From Candidatus Gemmiger excrementipullorum (lineage in GTDB: Bacteria; Bacillota; Clostridia; Oscillospirales; Ruminococcaceae): DNA of 36,787 nt. The translations under genes were made by a program, and so were the position numbers. Shown here one piece after another: positions 23,015-32,239 of this stretch. The DNA lies in the NCBI GenBank assembly GCA_019115045.1, contig DXEI01000080.1:1-36787 (forward strand). Direction: 5' to 3'. Every line of letters begins with the position of its first letter. Position 1 is the first letter of the stretch. The notes beneath the pieces were generated by a model, which worked only from the letters and a program-made list of their open reading frames with translations, had not been told where the DNA came from and ran no database searches.

Positions 23015-25258
23015 ATGGCAAGAAAACGCGAAAAAAAGACGGCCCCCGCCCGCCCGCAGCTGGGGGATAACGTAGAGATCCTTTCGGCCGGCGAAATTTT
23101 GGAGGCGCCCATCACCGAGACGCTGGAGACCAACTACATGCCCTATGCGATGAGCGTCATCGTCTCCCGCGCGCTGCCGGAGATCGACGGCTTCAAGCCC
23201 GCCCACCGCAAACTGCTGTACACGATGTACGGCATGGGCCTGCTGAAAGGCCCGCGCACCAAGAGCGCCAACATCGTGGGCAGCACGATGCACCTGAACC
23301 CCCACGGCGACGCCGCCATCTACGATACGATGGTGCGCATGGGGCGCTCCAACGAAAGTTTGCTGGTGCCCTACGTCGACTCCAAGGGCAACTTTGGCAA
23401 GGCGTACAGCCGCGATATGGCCTACGCCGCCGCCCGTTACACCGAGGCCCGCCTGGAACCGGTGTGCGAGGAGTTGTTCCGCGACATCGACAAGGACACC
23501 GTCGACTTTGTGCCCAACTACGACGGTACCACCACCGAGCCGACGCTGCTGCCGGTCACCTTCCCCACCATTTTGGCCAACAACACGCTGGGCATCGCCG
23601 TCGGCATGGCGTCCAACATCTGTTCGTTCAATGTGGGCGAGCTGTGCAACGCCACCATTGCGCTGATGAAAGACCCCGAGGCCGACCTGACCGAAATTTT
23701 GCCGGCGCCGGATTTTGTGGGCGGCGGGCAGATCTTGTACGACGCGGCCGAGATGGAAAACGTGCGCGAGCACGGCCGCGGCAGCGTGCGCGTGCGCGCG
23801 CAGTGGCGGTACGACAAAGCCAACCACTGCATCGACGTGACGCATATCCCCCCCACCACGACGGTGGAGGCGATCATGGACAAGATCACCGAGCTGGTCA
23901 AGCTGGGCAAGGTCCGCGAGATCAGCGATATGCGCGACGAGACCGACTTAAACGGCCTGAAGCTGACCATCGACCTCAAGCGCGGGCAGGACCCCGAAAA
24001 GCTGATGGCCCGCCTGTTCAAGGCCACCCCGCTGGAGGACAGCTTTGCCTGCAACTTCAACGTCCTGATCGCCGGGCAGCCGCGCGTGCTGGGCGTGCGC
24101 GAGATCTTGCTGGAGTGGGCGGCGTTCCGCGCCGAATGTGTGCGCCGCCGCACCTACCACGATCTGCAGGGCAAGCAGAAACGCCTGCACCTGCTGCAGG
24201 GCCTGCAGGCGATCTTGCTGGACATCGACAAGGCCATCGACATTGTGCGCAACACGGCCGAGGAAGCTGAGGTCGTGCCCAACCTGATGATCGGGTTCGG
24301 CATCGACGAAGCGCAGGCCGAGTATGTGGCCGAGATCAAGCTGCGCCACCTCAACCGCGAGTACATCCTCAAGCGCACGGCGGAGATCGAGGAGCTGGCC
24401 GACGCCATCGCCGACCTTGAGGACATCCTCAAGCGGCCGGCGCGCATCAACCGCATCATCATGGGCGAGCTGGGCGACGTCGCCAAAAAATACGGCCAGC
24501 CCCGCCGCTGCGAGATTTTGTACGAAGCGCCGGACGAGGACACCGGCGAGGAGGAGCAGCAGATCCCCGACTACCCGGTGCATCTGTTCTTTACGCGGGA
24601 CGGCTACTTTAAAAAGATCACACCGCAGAGCCTGCGCATGAGCGGCGAGCAGAAGCTGAAGGACGGCGACGAAGTGCTGTTTACCTGCGAGAGCACCAAC
24701 AGCGCCGAACTGCTGTTCTTTACCAACCTGCGGCAGGTCTACAAATCGCACGCATACGACTTTGCCGACAGCAAAGCCAGCGTGCTGGGCGACTACGTGG
24801 CTTCTGCCTTAGGCATGGACGACGGCGAGGTGCCGCTGTACATGGTGGTGACCGCCGACTACCGCGGCTGGATGCTGTTCTTCTTCCAGAACGGCAAGTG
24901 CGCCAAGATCCCGCTGCGCAGCTACGAGACCAAGCAGAACCGCCGCAAGCTGCTGAAAGCCTACAGCGACAAGGCCGAACTGGCCACCATGCGCTACCTG
25001 CCCGAGGAGACCGAGCTGGCCATTTTTACCACCAACAACCGCCTGCTGCTGGCCGGCAGCGCCCTGATCCCCGAGAAGGCGACGCGCGACAGCGCCGGCG
25101 TCAATGTGGTGACGCTGAAAAAGAACGCCCGCATCGCGCGGGTGACGCTTTCGGCCGGGCTGGAACTGGGCGAGGCGCACCGCTACCGCGTGCGCACGCT
25201 GCCGGCGGCCGGGGCCATCGTGCGCGCCGACGACCGCGCCGAACAGCTGACGCTGTGA
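23015..25258 (+). CDS. type IIA DNA topoisomerase subunit A (ParC/GyrA-like, divergent)
   Basis: YAMSVIVSRALPEIDGFKPAHRKLLYTM, NPHGDAAIYDTMVRM, AAARYTEARL (catalytic Tyr); no GyrA-box QRRGGKG seen. Confidence 0.88.
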   Translation: MARKREKKTAPARPQLGDNVEILSAGEILEAPITETLETNYMPYAMSVIVSRALPEIDGFKPAHRKLLYTMYGMGLLKGPRTKSANIVGSTMHLNPHGDAAIYDTMVRMGRSNESLLVPYVDSKGNFGKAYSRDMAYAAARYTEARLEPVCEELFRDIDKDTVDFVPNYDGTTTEPTLLPVTFPTILANNTLGIAVGMASNICSFNVGELCNATIALMKDPEADLTEILPAPDFVGGGQILYDAAEMENVREHGRGSVRVRAQWRYDKANHCIDVTHIPPTTTVEAIMDKITELVKLGKVREISDMRDETDLNGLKLTIDLKRGQDPEKLMARLFKATPLEDSFACNFNVLIAGQPRVLGVREILLEWAAFRAECVRRRTYHDLQGKQKRLHLLQGLQAILLDIDKAIDIVRNTAEEAEVVPNLMIGFGIDEAQAEYVAEIKLRHLNREYILKRTAEIEELADAIADLEDILKRPARINRIIMGELGDVAKKYGQPRRCEILYEAPDEDTGEEEQQIPDYPVHLFFTRDGYFKKITPQSLRMSGEQKLKDGDEVLFTCESTNSAELLFFTNLRQVYKSHAYDFADSKASVLGDYVASALGMDDGEVPLYMVVTADYRGWMLFFFQNGKCAKIPLRSYETKQNRRKLLKAYSDKAELATMRYLPEETELAIFTTNNRLLLAGSALIPEKATRDSAGVNVVTLKKNARIARVTLSAGLELGEAHRYRVRTLPAAGAIVRADDRAEQLTL

Positions 25259-25280
25259 TTTCTTCCGCCTTCTGCACAGA

Positions 25281-25328
25281 ACAGGAAAACGGACGTACTT
25301 TTTGATGGAAAGTACGTCCGTTTTCTGT
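25281..25328. terminator. bidirectional terminator between topoisomerase and methyltransferase genes
   Basis: ACAGgAAAACGGACGTACTTT...AAAGTACGTCCGTTTTCTGT inverted repeat with one extra base in the left arm. Confidence 0.85.
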
Positions 25329-25336
25329 TTGTCAGA

Positions 25337-26080
25337 TCAAAGCCCGGCGCCGTCCTTTTGGGCCGAGACCAGCAGCATCATCGGGCGGCGCATCTCGTCC
25401 CGCATACCGGGAATCTCCATCATGGACGCCGGCGGCTGCGGCTCCACCACCTGCCGCAGAACAAAGCCGTTGTTGAGCAGCGTGTTCAGATAGGTGGTCA
25501 GGGTGCGGTGGTATTTGACCACCGGCTCCCCCAGGAACACGGCGTCCCGCTGCCCCTCGTAGAAATAGCGGTCCACCGGGAAGTGGAGGATGCTGCCGTC
25601 GGTGTCGTAGTACCAGTCCTGGGAGCCGTAGGCCGTAAACACCGGGTGTTCGGCCGAAAACACCAGCCACCCGTCCGGCCGCAGCCAGCGGCGGATCTTC
25701 TGGATCAGCGCTTCATACTCCTTCACATAGTGGAAGGCCAGCGAACTGAGCACCACGTCAAAACTTTCCGGCGCAAAGTCCAGGTCCTCCATGGCGGCCT
25801 GACGGTAGGTCACCTGCGGGTGGGCGTTGCGCGTCCGGGCCACGGCCAGCATCTTTTGGGAAAGGTCCGTTCCCAGTACCGACGCCGCGCCGTGTTCGGC
25901 GGCATATCGGCAGTGCCAGCCGTAGCCGCAGCCCAGGTCCAGCACGTCCCGCCCCGCAAAGGGCGGCAGCATCTTTTCCAGCGCGGGCCATTCCCCCGCC
26001 CCCTGCAGCCCCTTTCGGGAACGGTCCATCTGGCTGTATTTTTCAAAAAAGCGTTCTTCGTCGTATTTGTTTTCTTTCAT
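25337..26080 (-). CDS. class I SAM-dependent methyltransferase
   Basis: DVLDLGCGYGWHCRYAAEHGAASVLGTDLSQKML...FDVVLSSLAFHYVKEYEALIQKIRRWLRPDGWLVFSAEHP. Confidence 0.87.
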   Translation of the reverse strand: MKENKYDEERFFEKYSQMDRSRKGLQGAGEWPALEKMLPPFAGRDVLDLGCGYGWHCRYAAEHGAASVLGTDLSQKMLAVARTRNAHPQVTYRQAAMEDLDFAPESFDVVLSSLAFHYVKEYEALIQKIRRWLRPDGWLVFSAEHPVFTAYGSQDWYYDTDGSILHFPVDRYFYEGQRDAVFLGEPVVKYHRTLTTYLNTLLNNGFVLRQVVEPQPPASMMEIPGMRDEMRRPMMLLVSAQKDGAGL

Positions 26081-26160
26081 AACAGGCCTCTCTCCCCTAC
26101 AGAACGGTCTTGCGTTTTCCGGCGGTTTGCGGGACGCGAACGCGCCCCTGCCGGACCGGC

Positions 26161-26206
26161 AAAAAAATCCCCTGCGGTTCCGGTCAGAGGCGCCGGGGCC
26201 GCAGGG
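26161..26206 (-). terminator. terminator downstream of phosphohexomutase gene
   Basis: Minus strand CCCTGCGG...CCGCAGGG followed by GATTTTTTT. Confidence 0.75.
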
Positions 26207-26225
26207 AACGGCAGGATCCGAAAAA

Positions 26226-27908
26226 TCAGGCCAGCAGCGGTTTGAGCGCGGCGGCCAGCTCGTCCTTTTTGGCCTGGGCTTCGGCCAGGTCCTTGCCTTT
26301 GGTGGTAAAGTAGGTCTTGATCTTGGGCTCGGTGCCGGAGGGGCGCACCACGACGGTGGCGCCGCTGGCCAGCGTGTAGATCAGCACGTTGGCGGCGGGC
26401 AGGCCGGTCTCCTCGGGCTTTTTGTAGTCGACGACCTTGACGACCGCGTCGCCGCCGAAGTCCTTGGGCGGGTTGGCACGCAGGTCGGCCATGATGTCGG
26501 CCATCTTGTCCATGCCGGACAGGCCCGGGAACTCAAAGCTGTCGACCTTGTTGAGGTAGCGGCCGTACTGGGCGTAGATGCGCTCGAGCTCCTCTTTGAT
26601 GGAGCTGCCCTTGGCACGGTAGTAGGCGGCCATCTCGCAGATCAGCATGCTGCCGATGATGGCGTCCTTGTCGCGCACATAGGGCCCGGCCAGGTAGCCG
26701 TAGCTTTCCTCAAAGCCAAAGATAAAGCGGTCGACCTCGCCGTCGGCTTCCAGTCTGGCGATCTGGTCGCCGATCCACTTGAAGCCGGTGAGGACATTGC
26801 GGCACTCGACGCCGTAATGCTCGGCCACTTTGTCGGCCAGCGGGGTGGAAACGATGGACTTGCACATGACGGGATTCTTCGGCATGGTGCCCTGCTCGAT
26901 ACGGCCGGCGCAGATGTAGTCCAGCAGCAGCACGCCGACTTCGTTGCCGGAGAGCAGCTCATAGCTGCCGTCCTTGCACTTGACGGCGATGCCCACACGG
27001 TCGGCGTCGGGGTCGGTGGCCAGCATCAGGTCGGCGCCGGATTTTTCGGCCAGTTCCAGGCCCAGGCGCAGCGCTTCAAAAATTTCGGGGTTGGGGTAGG
27101 GGCAGGTCGGGAAGTTGCCGTCGGGGTCCTTCTGCTCGGGCACGATGGTGATGTCGGTGATGCCGATCTCGCCCAGGACGGTGGTTACGGGCACGAGGCC
27201 GGAGCCGTTGAGCGGGCTGTACACGAGTTTGAGGCCGGCGGTCTTGCAGATGCCGGGGCGGATGGAGCGCGCTTCAATGGCGTCGTACAGCGCGCGGATG
27301 CAGTCGTCGCCGACGTACTCGATGAGGCCCTGGGCCAGGCCGTCCTCAAACGCAATGCGCTTGGCGCCGGTGAGCACATCGGTCTTTTGGATCTCGGCGT
27401 AGACGATGTCGGCGGCTTCGTCGGTCATTTGGCAGCCGTCGGGGCCGTAGGCCTTGTAGCCATTGTACTTGGCGGGGTTGTGGCTGGCCGTGACCATGAT
27501 GCCGGCGTTGCAGTGGTAGTAGCGCGTGGCAAACGAAAGCGCAGGCACCGGCATCAGCGCCTTGTAGATGCGCACATGCACGCCGTTGGCGGCCAGCACC
27601 TCGGCGGCCGTCTTGGCGAACAGATCCGATTTGATGCGGCTGTCGTAGCTGATGGCGACGGTCTGGGTGCCGCCCTGGGTCTTGACCCAGTTGGCCAGGC
27701 CCTGCGTGGCCTGGCGCACGACGTAGATGTTCATGCGGTTGGTACCGGCGCCGATGACGCCGCGCAGCCCGGCCGTGCCGAATTGGAGCGATACCGCAAA
27801 GCGGTCCTGGATGGCGGCGTCGTCCCCGCGGATGCTTTCCAGTTCCGGTTTGAGGTCGGCGTCGTCGAGGTCGGCGGCCAGCCAGCGTTCGTACATATCC
27901 TGATACAT
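26226..27908 (-). CDS. pgcA: alpha-phosphohexomutase (phosphoglucomutase/phosphomannomutase)
   Basis: FGTAGLRGVIGAGTNRMN, GIMVTASHNPAKYNGYKAYG (catalytic TASHNP), ATDPDADRVG metal site, VRPSGTEPKIK. Confidence 0.93.
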   Translation of the reverse strand: MYQDMYERWLAADLDDADLKPELESIRGDDAAIQDRFAVSLQFGTAGLRGVIGAGTNRMNIYVVRQATQGLANWVKTQGGTQTVAISYDSRIKSDLFAKTAAEVLAANGVHVRIYKALMPVPALSFATRYYHCNAGIMVTASHNPAKYNGYKAYGPDGCQMTDEAADIVYAEIQKTDVLTGAKRIAFEDGLAQGLIEYVGDDCIRALYDAIEARSIRPGICKTAGLKLVYSPLNGSGLVPVTTVLGEIGITDITIVPEQKDPDGNFPTCPYPNPEIFEALRLGLELAEKSGADLMLATDPDADRVGIAVKCKDGSYELLSGNEVGVLLLDYICAGRIEQGTMPKNPVMCKSIVSTPLADKVAEHYGVECRNVLTGFKWIGDQIARLEADGEVDRFIFGFEESYGYLAGPYVRDKDAIIGSMLICEMAAYYRAKGSSIKEELERIYAQYGRYLNKVDSFEFPGLSGMDKMADIMADLRANPPKDFGGDAVVKVVDYKKPEETGLPAANVLIYTLASGATVVVRPSGTEPKIKTYFTTKGKDLAEAQAKKDELAAALKPLLA

Positions 27909-27967
27909 AAGTTGACACCTGCACTTTCGATAGATGCTGTAGAGTCCAAGGGCTCCTCTATGTACTA

Positions 27968-27996
27968 AATATACCAACTCTTGGCGGCACTGTCAA
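27968..27996 (-). promoter_or_regulatory. promoter of phosphohexomutase gene
   Basis: Minus strand TTGACA-N17-TATATT. Confidence 0.8.
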
Positions 27997-28037
27997 ATGA
28001 TTTTTGGGCAAAATATACGGTTTTTGCCCTGCCCTGC

Positions 28038-28066
28038 TTGTGGAACGGCGCTTTGCGCGGTATACT
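28038..28066 (+). promoter_or_regulatory. promoter of comM/yifB
   Basis: TTGTGG-N17-TATACT upstream of ATG 28103. Confidence 0.7.
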
Positions 28067-28102
28067 GGTGGTAAAGTTTGATCCGGGCGGGAGGGGCGCG
28101 GT

Positions 28103-29626
28103 ATGTTTGCAAAAGTGACAAGCCTGGGCGTCACGGGGCTGGCGGGGTATCTGGTGCAGGTCGAGACCGATCTTTCGGGCGGGCTGCCGCAGTTCAACCT
28201 CGTCGGCCTGCCGGATTCCGCCGTCAAAGAGAGCAGCGAGCGCGTGCGCAGCGCCGTCAAAAACCTGCACTACCAGTGGCCGGCCAGCCGCATCACGGTC
28301 AACCTGGCCCCCGCCGACGTGCGCAAGACCGGCCCGGTGTACGACCTGCCGGTGTTCATTGGCATTTTGGCGGCGCAGGGCAAACTGCCCGCGGCGGGGC
28401 CGCAGCGCGCCTTTTTGGGCGAGCTGGGCCTGGACGGCGCGCTGCGCCCGGTAAGCGGCGTGCTGCCCATGGCGCTGGCCGCCGTGCAGCAGGGCGTGAC
28501 CGAGTTGTACGTACCGGCCGAGAACGCCGCCGAAGCCGCCGTGGCCGAAGGGCTGACCGTCTACCCGGCGCGCAGCGCGCAGGACGTGGTGCTGCACCTG
28601 TGCGGGGCCGAGCCCATCGCCCCTGCGCAGGCCGACGGCTACGATGAAAACGGCGTCTGGCTGGGGCCGGATATGGCCGACGTGCGCGGCCAGGGTGAAG
28701 CGCGCCGCGCGCTGGAAATAGCAGCTGCCGGCGGGCACAACCTGCTGCTGGTGGGCCCGCCGGGCACCGGCAAAAGCATGCTGGCCAAGCGGCTGCCGGG
28801 CATTCTGCCGCCGCTGACCTACGACGAAGCGCTGGAGACCAGCGCCATCTATTCGGTAGCCGGGCTGCTGCGCGGCGGGCTTGTCAAAACGCGGCCGTTC
28901 CGCAGCCCGCACCACAGCGTCAGCTCCACGGCGCTGGCCGGCGGCGGCACGGTGCCGCGCCCCGGCGAGATCAGCCTGGCGCACAACGGCGTGCTGTTTT
29001 TGGACGAATTGCCGGAATTTGCGCGCGACACGCTGGAAGTGCTGCGCCAGCCGCTGGAGGATGGCGCTGTGACGGTAAGCCGCGTGCACGGCACCGCCAC
29101 CTACCCCTGCAAATTTATGCTGGTGGCCGCCATGAACCCCTGCAAATGCGGGTACCTGGGCCACCCCACGCGGGAATGCACCTGCACGCCCAGCGCCATT
29201 GAGCAGTACCGCCGGCGCATCTCCGGCCCGCTTCTGGATCGCATCGACCTGCATGTGGAGGCCCTGCCGGTGGAATATGAGGACCTGGCCGCCGAACAGG
29301 GCGGCGAGCCCAGCGCCGCCGTGCGCGCCCGCGTGGTGGCGGCGCGCGCTTTGCAGCGGCAGCGCTACCACGCGCTGCCCGGCGTGCGCTGCAACGCCCA
29401 GCTGCCCGGCAGCGTGCTGCGGCAGTACTGCCGCATGACCCCGGCCGCCGAAAAGCTGCTGCGCGGCGCGTTTGAGCGCCTGGGCTACAGCGCCCGCGCC
29501 TACGACCGCATTTTGCGCGTGGCGCGCACCGCCGCCGACCTGGACGGCAGCGAGGTGCTGGACAGCGTGCATCTTTCGGAAGCGCTGCAATACCGCAGCC
29601 TGGACCGCAAGTTCGGCATCCGCTGA
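28103..29626 (+). CDS. comM: YifB/ComM family Mg-chelatase-like AAA+ ATPase
   Basis: LPQFNLVGLPDSAVKESSERVRSA, LVGPPGTGKSMLAKRLPGILPP, PFRSPHHSVS, NGVLFLDELPEF, AMNPCKCGYLGHPTRECTC. Confidence 0.95.
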   Translation: MFAKVTSLGVTGLAGYLVQVETDLSGGLPQFNLVGLPDSAVKESSERVRSAVKNLHYQWPASRITVNLAPADVRKTGPVYDLPVFIGILAAQGKLPAAGPQRAFLGELGLDGALRPVSGVLPMALAAVQQGVTELYVPAENAAEAAVAEGLTVYPARSAQDVVLHLCGAEPIAPAQADGYDENGVWLGPDMADVRGQGEARRALEIAAAGGHNLLLVGPPGTGKSMLAKRLPGILPPLTYDEALETSAIYSVAGLLRGGLVKTRPFRSPHHSVSSTALAGGGTVPRPGEISLAHNGVLFLDELPEFARDTLEVLRQPLEDGAVTVSRVHGTATYPCKFMLVAAMNPCKCGYLGHPTRECTCTPSAIEQYRRRISGPLLDRIDLHVEALPVEYEDLAAEQGGEPSAAVRARVVAARALQRQRYHALPGVRCNAQLPGSVLRQYCRMTPAAEKLLRGAFERLGYSARAYDRILRVARTAADLDGSEVLDSVHLSEALQYRSLDRKFGIR

Positions 29627-29642
29627 AGTTTCACACTAAGAA

Positions 29643-29683
29643 ATCGCCCCCGACCGGGCACGCTGCAGCCGGTCGGGGGCGAT
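29643..29683. terminator. bidirectional terminator between comM and glycosyltransferase
   Basis: ATCGCCCCCGACCGG (29643-29657)/CCGGTCGGGGGCGAT (29669-29683). Confidence 0.75.
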
Positions 29684-29692
29684 ATGTTTTGT

Positions 29693-30748
29693 TTATACCT
29701 GTTCCAGCACCTGCCACAGCGCCTGCGCGCTGGCCTGCCAGCTGTAGCGGGCCAGCAGTTCGCCGGCGTCGCGCTGCGGCGGGGTGACGTCGTCGACGTT
29801 GCCGGGGTTTGTTTCCAGGTCGATGTAGCCCGCGCAGCCGCCGTAGACTTCCCGCATGCAGGGGGTGTCGCTGACATAGATGCGCGGCGCGCCGCAGGCG
29901 ACGGCTTCCAGCGGGGGGATGCCGAACCCCTCGTACAGCGTGGGGAACAAAAACGCCTTGCAGTGGTGCATCAGGGCTTTGGCTTCGCCGTCCGAGACAT
30001 AGCCCAGGTAGACGACGTTGGGCAGCCCCGCCAGGCCCAGGCGCTTTGCCTCGCCCTGCAGGCTGCCGCCGCCGGCAATGGCGAACACGGCGTCCGGTTT
30101 GGCTTTGGCCGCGCGCAGCACCCAGGGGAAGTTTTTGTTTTTGAGCAGGTTGGCCATGCTGAAGTAATACTCGCCCCGGCGCAGCTGCGGCACTTTGGCA
30201 AAGATGCGCTCGTCGGCGGCGATGCGCTGCATCTGCTGCCAGGCGTTGTACACCACAAAGATGCGCTGCGGCGCCACGCCGTAGTACCGCGTGATCTCGC
30301 TTTTGGAAAACTGCGACACCGTGACGATGGCGTCGGCCACGGCGGCGATGCGCCGGTATTGCAGCCGGTGCCACAGCGCGCTGGCAAGGTCCCGCGGGGC
30401 GGTGTAAAAGTCCGGCCGGGCGCGGTAGCAGACGTCGTGCACGACGGCGACGCCGCGGAACCCGAACAGCGGGATGACGTTGCAGGTGGCCAGGCCGCGC
30501 GCGCCGCGCTGTTGCAAGTAGGCCGGATAGTCCAGCTGCTGCCAGGCCAGGCCGCGGCGCGTGCCGAAGGTGACCGTTTGGATGTTCTGGTAGACCGGCG
30601 CGCGCACGCCGGGCGGGGTGACGATCTCGACCCGGCCGGGCGGCACCAGCGCGTCGAGCGCCGAGAGCAGCTCAATGGAATAGCGCTGGATGCCGGAAAT
30701 GCGCTGGCCAAAAAAGGACCCGTCTACGGCCCATACGTCTGTGTTCAT
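29693..30748 (-). CDS. GT-B fold glycosyltransferase (GT4-like)
   Basis: SGIQRYSIELLSAL, VVHDVCYRARPDFYTAPR, VSQFSKSEI, KAFLFPTLYEGFGIPPLEAVACGAPRIYVSDTP. Confidence 0.88.
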   Translation of the reverse strand: MNTDVWAVDGSFFGQRISGIQRYSIELLSALDALVPPGRVEIVTPPGVRAPVYQNIQTVTFGTRRGLAWQQLDYPAYLQQRGARGLATCNVIPLFGFRGVAVVHDVCYRARPDFYTAPRDLASALWHRLQYRRIAAVADAIVTVSQFSKSEITRYYGVAPQRIFVVYNAWQQMQRIAADERIFAKVPQLRRGEYYFSMANLLKNKNFPWVLRAAKAKPDAVFAIAGGGSLQGEAKRLGLAGLPNVVYLGYVSDGEAKALMHHCKAFLFPTLYEGFGIPPLEAVACGAPRIYVSDTPCMREVYGGCAGYIDLETNPGNVDDVTPPQRDAGELLARYSWQASAQALWQVLEQV

Positions 30749-30787
30749 GGGGCGTTCCCCCTCCCCTGCTGGAAAATTATGCGGCGC

Positions 30788-32092
30788 TTACAGGCCCGCG
30801 TACTGTTGTTTGACGCGCAGGATGCGCGCGACGCTCTCGTTGAGGCGTTCCTCGCTGACGGTGCCGTTTTCGACGGCCGCCACGACGCCGTCGAACGCTT
30901 CGGTCAGGCCGTCGGGCATCAGCAGAATGTCGCAGCCGGCGTTCAGCGCCTGCACGGCGGCCTCGGCCGGGGCGTACTGTTCGGTGATGGCGCCCATCGC
31001 CAGCGAATCGGTCACCACCAGCACGTCCTCGCCCTGCAAGAGTTCGCCGCGCAGCAGCCCGGTGACGATGTGGTAAGACAGCGAAGCCGGCGTGTCGCCG
31101 TCCAGCGCTGGGGCGGCGATATGCCCCACCATGATGGCATGGGGGCCGATGCCGCCCTCCCCTTGCGTCGGCTGCATAAACGGCAGGAACTCGCACTGCA
31201 GCATTTCCTCTTTGGTGCGGTGGCTGTAGGCCAGGCCGCTGTGGCTGTCCTCGGCCGTATCGCCGTGGCCGGGGAAATGCTTGAGCGTGGGCAGGATGCC
31301 CTGCGCCTGCAGGCCCTGCGCCATCGCCCCGGCCATAGCAGCCGCCGTCGCGGCGTCCTGCGAGAACGCGCGCGTGCCGATGACGGTGTTGGCGGGGTTG
31401 GTGTAGACGTCGGCGTCGGGGGCGAAGTCCATCGTGAAGCCGTAGTCTTTCAAGTACGCGCCGATGGCAGCCCCCATCTCGCGCGCGGCTTCGGGGTCGC
31501 CGGTCTCACCGACGGCGGCCGCGCTCTCGTACCGGGGCAGGTCGAACGCCGGGTGGTTGGCCAGGCGGGCCACGGCGCCGCCCTCCTCATCGACTGAGAT
31601 CAGCAGCGGTATCTTGCTGGCCGCCTGCAGGTCGGCGTTGAACTGCGCGATCTGCTGCGGGCCGGTGATATTCTTGCCGAACTGGCAGATGCCGCCCACG
31701 GGGTAGTCCTGCAAAGTCTTTCGCATCGCATCGCTGAGGGCGGTCACGCCGTCGGCGTATTCGTCGTCGATCTCCTCCTGTGGGAGGGTAAGGTCGAGCG
31801 AATCCGGCCGGATCATAAACAGCTGGCCGACTTTTTCGCGCAGCGTCATCTGCTGCAGCAGCGCCGCCACGGGGTCGGCTTCCTCCGGCGCGGGTTCCGG
31901 CGCAGGGGTCTGTTCCTGCGCGGGGGCAGCCGTGGGGGCCGGTTCCGCCGGTCCCGATAAAGCAGGCGTTTCCGTCGCCGGCAGTTCGGGCTGCGGCGTC
32001 GGCTGGGCAGCGCCCGGGGCGGGCGTGCAGCCGCACAGCAGCGCCAGCGCCAGCAGGGCCGCCAGGCGGCCAAAACGTCGGTTCATTCTCAT
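30788..32092 (-). CDS. GH3 beta-N-acetylhexosaminidase-like lipoprotein (NagZ-like)
   Basis: Lipobox LALLCGCT, Pro/Ala/Thr-rich linker, KHFPGHGDTAEDSHSGLAYS and VVTDSLAMGAI motifs. Confidence 0.88.
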   Translation of the reverse strand: MRMNRRFGRLAALLALALLCGCTPAPGAAQPTPQPELPATETPALSGPAEPAPTAAPAQEQTPAPEPAPEEADPVAALLQQMTLREKVGQLFMIRPDSLDLTLPQEEIDDEYADGVTALSDAMRKTLQDYPVGGICQFGKNITGPQQIAQFNADLQAASKIPLLISVDEEGGAVARLANHPAFDLPRYESAAAVGETGDPEAAREMGAAIGAYLKDYGFTMDFAPDADVYTNPANTVIGTRAFSQDAATAAAMAGAMAQGLQAQGILPTLKHFPGHGDTAEDSHSGLAYSHRTKEEMLQCEFLPFMQPTQGEGGIGPHAIMVGHIAAPALDGDTPASLSYHIVTGLLRGELLQGEDVLVVTDSLAMGAITEQYAPAEAAVQALNAGCDILLMPDGLTEAFDGVVAAVENGTVSEERLNESVARILRVKQQYAGL

Positions 32093-32141
32093 ATAAGATT
32101 CCTTTTGTGCGCAGTCTTTGCTTTGTGGGGTCTGTTTTTGT

Positions 32142-32170
32142 ATTATAGCACGTGCAACCGGGCGGGGCAA
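32142..32170 (-). promoter_or_regulatory. promoter of nagZ-like gene
   Basis: Minus strand TTGCCC-N17-TATAAT. Confidence 0.65.
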
Positions 32171-32185
32171 GCCGCGCGGCACGCC

Positions 32186-32226
32186 AAAAGCCCCGCCTGA
32201 CGCCGGTTTGGCGCAAAGCGGGGCTT
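32186..32226 (-). terminator. terminator downstream of the Gld-like cluster
   Basis: Minus strand GCCCCGC...GCGGGGC followed by TTTT. Confidence 0.7.
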
Positions 32227-32239
32227 GGGTCTTTTGGGG

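Noticed and set aside
26067-27968. 633-aa plus-strand ORF
   Set aside because: Antisense shadow of the phosphohexomutase gene.
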